Shown here: positions 56,594 to 64,000 of the stretch, piece after piece | Position numbering within the stretch: the first letter of the stretch is position 1 | Layout: each line of letters begins with the position of its first letter | Assembly: GCF_000002515.2 (NCBI RefSeq) | Contig: NC_006039.1 | Span: 1,054,001 to 1,118,000 of the forward strand | Direction of reading: 5' to 3' | Source: Kluyveromyces lactis | Lineage: Eukaryota > Ascomycota > Saccharomycetes > Saccharomycetales > Saccharomycetaceae | Length of the DNA: 64,000 nt | Program-made: the position numbers and the translations under genes | The notes under the pieces: model-generated | Databases searched by the model: none | What the model saw: only the letters and a program-made list of their open reading frames with translations | Told to the model about the DNA's origin: nothing

Positions 56594-57919
56594 GTATAAA
56601 TAAAAATAGATTGTATTTGTTTAAGTGAACTTTATTTTGAACAAAGAGAATATCAAAGGAGTATTGTAGAAGGGCAGATAATTCTATTTCACAACTAAAG
56701 CCACAATGTATTGAGAATTGAGGGAAGATAAGAGAAAACGAATAAAAAATTGGGACAGACCAGCTGAATGACTCAAACGTAACAAAACGTTTAGCCGTTA
56801 AAGTGTAATGTAGTGCGACGTTCTACTTTTTGTTATTCTACCCTGAGACGATTGTAGATCGACTATGAGGATTCAATTAACAAGCAAAAGAGTGATTCTT
56901 TTCTATAATCTTTGCGGGGTAGTTGTTATGAAAGTCTTCCTCTGTTTAGCGATAGAAAAAGTGAAAGCAAGAAACAACTTGATATGAGCAGACCGGATGT
57001 TAGGATTGAGTATCAGGTTTTATAACGGAGATCAGATTCTTAACAATGATACAGTCAAAGAAATAACCTCTGCAGCGGCCAGGATATGCGAATATGATAT
57101 GATGGTGGATGAAAGAAAGCAAGTGTGTTGTATGGATGAAAGAAAAATTTGAAGCGAATGAAAAGTTAATAACTGTTTATTCTTCAAAAGTTTTATCGAG
57201 GATCTTCTGTACCAGCAAAAGTAGTGAGTGGGATGGGAATGCAGTAGTGAAAAAGCTTATTAAATTATAATCACTGAACTAGAGTAATTAGACAGAAATA
57301 AGTGTAGTGAAAGAAAAAGTACCTCTTGATAACAGTCTTCTCTATTTCGAATGGTATTGAAGAAAGAACGTGAAATGGGATGTAGTTTGAAGCGGTGCAA
57401 TTGGCAATGAGGACTTCCTATAACAATCTTAAGAAACCTATTACTCAAACACTTAAGACAAAGCCCCAAAAAACTGAAGGAAAAAAAAAGTGTAAAGAAC
57501 AGCAGTAATACCAAAATAAAAAAAAGGAGAGGATGGGAGTAGCAATTACCTGAAGCTATGATTAGGCTCCCACTAAAGTATTGTTCTTGGACACTGTAGT
57601 ATATCAACAGTATCTAATATGAGAAACAGTAGTGAAGTTTCTAACAACAAAGTAGAGTGAAGTGGAAGGCCAACTTTCTTTGATCCAATATATAAATGAA
57701 TATATTTTAACAAAATGTATCAACCAAATCGAAAGAGGAATAGAGAGAGGAAAAAAATGTATGTGTGGGCTATTATTGGCTGGCTGGCTGCTGACCGTCT
57801 ATCTTCTCTATCTGTCCGTAAGTCTCCCTATTACTGCGCACTGTATGGGAGTGAGTAAAAACGGCAGTGGAAGATGAAGAAGAAGAACAAGAAGAAGAAA
57901 ATATGTAACAGGGCAGCAC
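56594..57919 (-). promoter_or_regulatory. CLN3: 1,326-nt ATG-free leader of CLN3
   Basis: Reading toward CLN3, the last upstream ATG is at 57922-57920; then none occurs for 1,326 bases until the cyclin's own start. By hand count the opposite strand has about 32 ATGs in the same interval, and base composition predicts about 24. Such one-sided depletion is expected only if ribosomes scan the whole stretch. The transcript strand is pyrimidine-rich with U-tracts. No GTATGT/TACTAAC pair lies inside, so it does not look like an intron. Confidence 0.75.
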
Positions 57920-60900
57920 CATGACATACAAGCACATAGGCCCGATAATAAAAAAGTATATACCAATGCAAGAAGCAGTCGTAGTATTAAAATACCACCA
58001 CTAAAAAGAAAATGCACACCAGTTCCCAAGAGAGTGATCGAGAAAAAAAAAAAAGGAACTGAGCCTTCACCAGCGGATCAGAAAATGAAGAAGATTAGAA
58101 TAGGGTATACGCGTGGTTTGCCAATTGCCCAAGCAAGGGCCACAAGCAAATAGCAATTATGGAGGAAGCACACAGTGAAAAGAAAAAAAACACATTCTTT
58201 CGGTCAGATGCCATCGGTTGCTTTTACTATAGGAGGGGGTGTAACAGCAGATAATTATAGATCCTAGATCCGGATTTTAAGAGCATATACAAATTTTACA
58301 CAACCCTAACCCAAGGCTCGATAGGACGAATATCTTAAGACACACCTGAAGCCGAAAAAAAAATAAAGGTTATCACTCTAAGCCAGACTGAGTGAACGTT
58401 TTCTTTTTCGGTATAGGGATGAGATATCTCCTCAGACCTATTTCAGAATATTATAGGGCGGAAAGCCCTTGTCTTACCCAATAAAGATTTAAAATTTTAC
58501 AAGCTTGAGCGGATTATCGCCTACGGTGGTGATCGAAGAGCACACCCACACATACCTTCACACAAAGCAAGGCACTTCGATCGTATCACAAATTGAGAAT
58601 AAGAAAAAATAAAAAAAAAAAAGTCAACTACAACCACTCTCGTCTCCAGGGCAAAGCACAAAATCTTCCTGCTACAGTATGTTAGAAGGCAAAAAAATAT
58701 GAGATCAGAACGAAAATAGTAAAAACCGAAAGAGTTAAAAAGCTGTAAAACTAGTAAAACAAGCAAAACTAGCTGGAATTCTTTCGATGTAGGGTTTCAG
58801 GTATACAGATTGGATCGTACTTTGACTGTTCTTTCTATTTCAAACTGAGACTAGCGCATGGTGGTTTATTTGTCTTTTTACTAGTTTTCGGGTTTCGGTG
58901 GTGCTGAAGGTTGCTCCTTGTATGTGTGAAAAAGAGAAACGAAAACTGAGATAGGTCTTGATATCTTATTCACAATCGAATTTAGGGCAAAATTATCATG
59001 GGGTCGCCTTATATTGTGACTTTTCCCTATTTACTGTGTAATTTTATTTTTAAAGTTTGAGTTAGCCCTATACTCCATCCGTGCTATTTTTTTTCTCGAA
59101 CTGCTTATCGGCAAAGGAACAAGGTGGTCCAGGGTGATCTTAAGAGTACATTTAATTTTTTTTTTTTGCAAATGAAGTGAGGGGACTAGTCAGGGCATGA
59201 GTGATTCCTATGTTTTGCTCAATGGTATCGTATAGTCGAGCTTCATCCTATTATGGATTAGGGTTCCGTTTCAAGACCGAAATCAAGACTTGAGATGTTC
59301 AGAAGCTGTATATTTCTTTTCATGTCAGTTCTCAGTTTGAAGTATCGCAAGACGGCCATAATTTAGATTTGCTTTCCATTCCATTGTACACAACCTTATT
59401 TTGGCTTTCCAATTGATGCGGGTATGCCTTAACTTAAAGTTTTTTGAGGTTTTATTCAGCCCACTAGTTAGCCACGTATAGTTTTTTTCAGGACAAAACT
59501 GGAAACTATGATGCAATTCATCGATTGAATAGGAGACTTTTCCGCTTTTGCATAATATCTGCCACGCAGAATCCGAATTGAATATTAAAGATCTTTGAAG
59601 GTGAGCTTGAGTAAATAAACCTTTTACATGTATCCTGCCTGTTGCAGAAACCTTCTTTTTCCTCTATATTATGTTTTGTGAGGGTCACCGTAAATAATGT
59701 GTGCTTCTAACGCGCTTTTATTTTTCTAGACCTTGAAGCCCTAAAGGTCCGTGACCTTTCATATCCTTCTGTTCTGTGAGGCAATTGACTACCATCGTTC
59801 GCGTATCGTTGACGTATCATACAGTTCACCCCTGCACCCTCATACTGCCGTTTCCTAAAAGTCCAGTCAAAAGGAAATCCGGTTGCCGCCGAGACTTTCG
59901 TTATGAACTTTATGTATGTATGTACGGATGTGTATCCCAGCCATTGAGTACTGGAATCGTTCGGTCCTCGTTTCAGTGTGGTTTTCACTTGCATTCTCAA
60001 AATTTGCTGTTGGCAATTGAGTACCATGGGAAATAAAAAACAATTGAACTTGCTCTTCATGCATAATGTTAATGCACCCCAGTATTTCAGCAAAATGATC
60101 GCAATCATACAATGCTGGTAAGCCCTAAGCAATATATATAGATCTAGGTACTTATAACTGTAAGTATTTGGAGGGATTGCTGTTTAATTAGGTCTGTTTT
60201 TTTGTTTTATGTTAATCTTGAGTGCTATGTATCCTTATTTTCATCGTGCTGAACGCTGTTCTTTAAAAAAAAAAAAAAAAAAAGATAAGCTACTTAACGT
60301 CCGTTATCACGAAGAAAATACACCAAGGAAAAAACAGAGCCGTTCCGTTATGCATGATGTTGATTCGATTTTCATGCATGTAGATGTATCGCCATTTATC
60401 TTATACTAAATTTCCGTAGGAAGCAATCAAGAAGCAAATTTTCTTCCTCCATTTTCCCCTTGTAGTAGTTTATTTTCTCAGCAGACTTGCGGAAAGATAA
60501 AAAGAATCGGAAGACATGTGGTGGGACACAGTAACAGATAATAAACCGGGTAGTTCCTGCAGCTGTCATCTATGGAAATAGAACAGGTGAGACTCGTCTG
60601 AATGAATCTTGCTACATAGTACATATCCGTTTCTCAATAGCAACATTTGCGGCAATGGCAATAAAAGGTTTATTTGCCTCATTTGAGATTGAGCTTTTTG
60701 GTGGTTCCCGCTTTCCCCTTGCCAACTTGGAACGATTGACTACCATCTTATAATGTTACTCTAGCCCTCAGCTCCGAAGGTTGAGATTCATACTGGTTAT
60801 TCACTCAAATGTTGTGATCTTAGGATACTGGTGGCGCGCAAGGGAGTTATTATTATCGGGACTCTCAAGAAGACACTCATTTCCCATCTAGGATTTTGCC

Positions 60901-61572
60901 TTACTCTTTTTAGGTTGGTATTTTCCATTTTTTTAAAAAAAAAAAATAATTATAGGATCTGATATCCTGTGGTTCAAAACCCAGAAGGGTTGACCCTAAC
61001 AGGCTCCTTTATGAAATCACCTTTTGCTCTATACTGGGTACTCGAAGAGTTAATTTCTGGCCAAGTTACTGCGGAAAGAAGGCGATATAGCTTCATCAGT
61101 TAATTCTGATTCAAATTCTATTAACCTATCATGTATGACTGCCAACTGACGATGTCTTGTTATTCTTCCGTTCACATGTAGAGGGTGCGCTCATGCCTAT
61201 TGCTGAAAAATTCGACATTGGGGACTTTGGGATTCGAACTACCGCCAATATACTCATGAAGGGTTTTGATGGTATTTTTTTCATGAACAATTCGATGTGA
61301 TGTCTGGGTTGTGGTGATACTGTGAAAGTAATGGCCTCTTTGAAGGGAAATGGTTACGAAGCTTTAGCTTGTTGAAGGTGAAATATCATCATCGTGTTAC
61401 ATGACTTGCAAAAATTTTAGCAATGGTGATCTTTAACTGTGATATCTTTAAATCATCCAACAAAAGTATGCAAAACGAAGCGAACATATCTATCGGCTGC
61501 TCCTTCAAGTTAAACAGAAGGTCTGCTTTGTGTCATTTTTAGTAGATAGGCATCTCTGTTAAGCAATCCAGG
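57920..61572. promoter_or_regulatory. 3.65-kb gene-free region between CLN3 leader and MSC6
   Basis: I found no credible ORF, tRNA, transposon or centromere. The CLN3-sense strand remains poor in ATG to about 58857 (about 7 in 940 bases), so some transcripts may start further out. Visible motifs are ACGCGT (58109-58114), two AACCCTAA Tbf1-type octamers (58302-58309 and, inverted, 59258-59265), an Mcm1-like TTTCCCATCTAGGATTTT (60880-60897) and a 19-base oligo(A) run (60265-60283). The far end must hold the MSC6 promoter; the rest is most simply a large CLN3 control region, possibly with unannotated RNAs. Confidence 0.45.
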
Positions 61573-63699
61573 ATGCTCTCTGTCAGAATTTCTGCCAGGC
61601 AATGTTCTGTGCGCGGATTGGCAACTCAAGCGAACAATGTTTCTCAACCAGCTAAAGACAACGCAACTAACGGCAGCGATGCTGCAACTGAGAAAAAGGG
61701 AACAGCTAGATATCAACGAATTCAGCCTTCGGTGGCCCTAAATAGTTTGAAAACTAAATTATCGAATGATTTCCAGAAGCAGCAACCAGCTCAAAAAATA
61801 TACTCTCAGTTCCAATCGGATCTACAACAATTAATTTCTGAGCAGCAAGTCAATCCAAGACATTTCGTTAACAGCTCTATCTGTAACTCCGTTTTGGCAA
61901 AGTTGATTCTCCAAAGTAAGTCCGAACTTGATGGTCAAAGCATCGGTGAATCTGCTTCAATTCCACCAACACCATTTGAGATTTTGGAAACTTACTTAAA
62001 ATACAATCTAGCACGTCATCAACACTTCATTATAGTGTTAAAACAGTTTTTAATTGACCTACAACCAAAGGAAGCTATCAATCTGTGGATTTCCTTTCTA
62101 GAGCACGCTAAACAAATGCCATTGAATAACACTGGAACATCGCAAGTCCAGGCTTTAACATCAATTGCTTATTTGATGTTATCCAAGGAAAGTAATTCTG
62201 CACCAGATGTCAATGTCCTTACCCAATTACTTAATATTACTCCTAGCAAAGTACCGTTCCTCGCAATTGAACAGGAGATTAAGTCCCTGGGATTAACAGC
62301 TACCACAAAAGACGAATTACTAAAATCATTCGATGATTTGTTACTCCAATGGTTTACCGCTGATAAAGACGCCTTCATAAATGAATTCTTGAAAAACTCT
62401 AATGATCTCAAGCTAATTACTTATTTGTGGAAACAGTATTTAAAGTTGGCAACGAAAGACTTCACAACGTCAAATCAGGAAATTCCCGGAGCCTTCATGA
62501 TAAAACTAGCGCAATTGGATAGGAGTTTAGATGCTGTGAAAATCATGACACAACTAAAAGAGGCATCTGCTGACTTCAAACCATCTGTTTCATTATACAA
62601 CTCCTTGCTTCAGACAGTTGCTTATATCCCCGCATTCGGTAAAGAAGCTCAATCTATTAAATTAAACAGAATACAAGCTATTTGGAACTCATACATTAAA
62701 TCCAGTGGAAACATTACAGTGGCTAGTTACAAGGCGATGTTAGAAGCACTAATTATCGCAGGACATTTCAAAACGGTGGAGTCCTTCTGGACGTTGGATG
62801 TCCCCGATGACGTGAAGGCTAATTCAGAAATCTCCGACATCTACCTAAAAAATTTCTTTGCTTCCGTTAAGAAAGTGCACTTTTCCCAATTAAAATCTAA
62901 AATTCCAAGCAAAGTTCATAATTTGGAATTAGCAAATACAATTCTTTTAGCAATGGTACATTCTGATGCCTCTGTGGGAGATATCGACTCCTTTTATTCT
63001 CACACTTTCCAATCGACCGAAGGAATTAAACCCAATGATAAAACTTTGGCAATTAAGTTAAGGGCAAACTTGGCTGCTTTCGGCGATTCCAAAAATGAAA
63101 GCATTTTAGGAACAATTGGTTTATCTGCAAACTCTCCAACCGCTACTCTGGTCATCGAAGAATTTTTGAAAATATGTGAAAATGAGGAATCAGCAACAGC
63201 TCTTTTGAAGGCTTTAAACATCGATAACAAGTCAAATGACTCTGCTAAAAAAGTGAGCAACTTTTTGGACTACTATTTGCAGCATGGCAACTGGGAGTAT
63301 GCAGAAGAATTATTCAAGAAGTACTTGACGGACAATGTCAAATCACCATCATCGGTCAACTATAGATTATTCAACTCGATGTTCAAGGGATTTTCTGAGT
63401 TAAGTATCACCAGAAATGATACTGGGTTTGTTTCCAAACAACAAGTGTACTGGGAACTCTGTCAAAGAATCCATAATAGGATATTCAACGAGTGCGTTAT
63501 TTCCACTCTAAAATCTGTATCCGCCTTGTCCAGGAGAAACGCTGAATTCAGCGAAAACGAGTTGGATTTCATTAACAATACCGTCTTACCTTACTTGGTA
63601 AAGCTGAAAATTGAAAATAGCTTCAAGCTACAGAATCCAAAATATCTGCAAAATATGAAATCTAATGACAAGATTCACATTCCTAAAGAACTGTTATGA
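61573..63699 (+). CDS. MSC6: Mitochondrial protein Msc6 (helical-repeat)
   Basis: The 708-residue protein (S. cerevisiae Msc6, YOR354C, 692 aa) begins with a classic presequence (MLSVRISARQCSVRGLATQ). A mostly helical protein with PPR-like repeating helix pairs follows (for example PSVSLYNSLLQTVAYIPAFG, VASYKAMLEALIIAGHFKTVESFW, VNYRLFNSMFKGFSELS). In S. cerevisiae it is a mitochondrial protein first named for altered meiotic sister-chromatid recombination, with a probable role in mitochondrial RNA or translation. Identification rests on the presequence, length, helical repeats and position after the YOR356/355 genes. Confidence 0.85.
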   Translation: MLSVRISARQCSVRGLATQANNVSQPAKDNATNGSDAATEKKGTARYQRIQPSVALNSLKTKLSNDFQKQQPAQKIYSQFQSDLQQLISEQQVNPRHFVNSSICNSVLAKLILQSKSELDGQSIGESASIPPTPFEILETYLKYNLARHQHFIIVLKQFLIDLQPKEAINLWISFLEHAKQMPLNNTGTSQVQALTSIAYLMLSKESNSAPDVNVLTQLLNITPSKVPFLAIEQEIKSLGLTATTKDELLKSFDDLLLQWFTADKDAFINEFLKNSNDLKLITYLWKQYLKLATKDFTTSNQEIPGAFMIKLAQLDRSLDAVKIMTQLKEASADFKPSVSLYNSLLQTVAYIPAFGKEAQSIKLNRIQAIWNSYIKSSGNITVASYKAMLEALIIAGHFKTVESFWTLDVPDDVKANSEISDIYLKNFFASVKKVHFSQLKSKIPSKVHNLELANTILLAMVHSDASVGDIDSFYSHTFQSTEGIKPNDKTLAIKLRANLAAFGDSKNESILGTIGLSANSPTATLVIEEFLKICENEESATALLKALNIDNKSNDSAKKVSNFLDYYLQHGNWEYAEELFKKYLTDNVKSPSSVNYRLFNSMFKGFSELSITRNDTGFVSKQQVYWELCQRIHNRIFNECVISTLKSVSALSRRNAEFSENELDFINNTVLPYLVKLKIENSFKLQNPKYLQNMKSNDKIHIPKELL

Positions 63700-64000
63700 A
63701 TGGAAGCTACCTGTACATATATTATAACTGTAAATAGTAGACCTCAGCAATGAAACTCGTATGTCTCTAAAACGACAAATCAATTGACCTTGTTTTGATT
63801 CTAGATTATATAAACATCATGGGACACTGTTGATTAGAAAGCCATTAAGTGTTTCATTAAATAGAAAATGCGGTATAAATATTTATCGAGGAACATAACT
63901 CAAAAAAAAAGAGAGGATAAACCTGATAGGAGTAGATATCGATCAGGTAAAGAGCATCATATCAGTCGGTCTGTTCAAAGAATGGATGTATATCGAAAAT
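63700..64000. other. MSC6 3' region to window end
   Basis: These 301 AT-rich bases include TATATATTAT-like 3'-end signals just after the stop. No gene begins before the window edge. Confidence 0.4.

Noticed and set aside
59905-59935. TATGTATGTACGGATGTGTATCC-like stretch as a telomere-repeat remnant or telomerase RNA template
   Set aside because: It does not match the known Kluyveromyces-type telomere repeat over its length and is not repeated.
59707-60132. 141-codon leftward ORF in the CLN3-MSC6 gap
   Set aside because: Composition is not protein-like, overlapping frames exist on both strands, and no domain is visible; it is the kind of length expected by chance in 5 kb.
60960-61010. GGTTCAAAACCC on the plus strand as a possible tRNA B box
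   Set aside because: The T-stem does not pair and there is no matching A box upstream.
61200-61280. B-box-like GTTCGAATCCC on the minus strand suggesting a tRNA gene
   Set aside because: The flanking bases do not form a T-arm stem, and no A box, acceptor stem or anticodon arm can be drawn at the right spacing.
56594-61572. Ty element or solo LTR in the CLN3-MSC6 gap
   Set aside because: I found no TGTTG...CAACA ends, target-site duplication or pol-like coding sequence.

Overview
The window looks like a nuclear chromosome segment of a budding yeast (Saccharomycetaceae) that diverged before the whole-genome duplication (WGD). It holds 31 genes recognisable by Saccharomyces cerevisiae counterparts, one JmjC/cupin gene with no S. 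cerevisiae counterpart that I know of, and one or two unrecognised ORFs. The DNA is AT-rich. Genes are compact and nearly intron-free, with one clear spliceosomal intron (ARP9: GTATGT donor, TACTAAC branch site). The pre-WGD inference rests on gene order. Genes from two S. cerevisiae sister regions alternate along a single chromosome, and families that are duplicate pairs in S. cerevisiae (IZH1/IZH4, PKH1/PKH2, EIS1/YKL050C) are single here. AT content and divergence fit a Kluyveromyces-like species, but I cannot fix the genus.

Layout. Block 1 (1-8944) interleaves YDR490-494 and YOL100-102: RSM28, TPT1, MZM1, IZH, an orphan ORF and PKH. Block 2 (9093-35890) interleaves YMR027-033 and YKL049-059: ARP9 (with intron), CSE4, HOF1, EIS1, SFK1, ASK1, MDM35, DEF1, OAR1, TMA19, FAR8, NUP120, TAP42, TOA2, MPE1 and HRT2. 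Block 3 (36895-42286) has YPT11, TRM11 and HRP1 (YNL304/YOL123-124). Block 4 (42922-63699) interleaves YAL040-042 with YOR354-356: ERV46, CDC24, CIR2, GDS1, the JmjC gene, a tiny ORF, CLN3, then about 5 kb without a gene, then MSC6.

The genes are ordinary housekeeping and cell-cycle functions: mitochondrial biogenesis (RSM28, MZM1, MDM35, OAR1, CIR2, MSC6), kinetochore and division (CSE4, ASK1, HOF1, CLN3, CDC24), membrane signalling (PKH, EIS1, SFK1), transcription and RNA processing (ARP9, TOA2, MPE1, HRP1, DEF1, TPT1, TRM11), trafficking and nuclear pore (ERV46, YPT11, NUP120) and TOR signalling (TAP42, FAR8). They are not an operon-like system; neighbours share history rather than pathway.

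The most striking signal is regulatory. Five genes are preceded by very long stretches with no ATG at all on the sense strand, although the other strand has ATGs: CLN3 (1,326 nt, 0 against about 32 on the other strand), GDS1 (892 nt, 0 against about 15), HRP1 (593 nt, 0 against about 9), EIS1 (579 nt, 0 against about 3) and DEF1 (557 nt, 0 against about 8). This strand-specific loss of ATG is the footprint expected of long scanned 5' leaders. The CLN3 case explains at least a quarter of the 5-kb gap and suggests unusual translational control of the G1 cyclin. Other readable control elements are a composite Mcm1-forkhead site before HOF1, SBF/MBF-like boxes before CSE4, a PAC-RRPE-TATA promoter before TMA19, and repeated TCACGTGA (Cbf1-type) sites before several mitochondrial genes. 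I saw no transposon, tRNA gene, centromere or CRISPR array that I could support.
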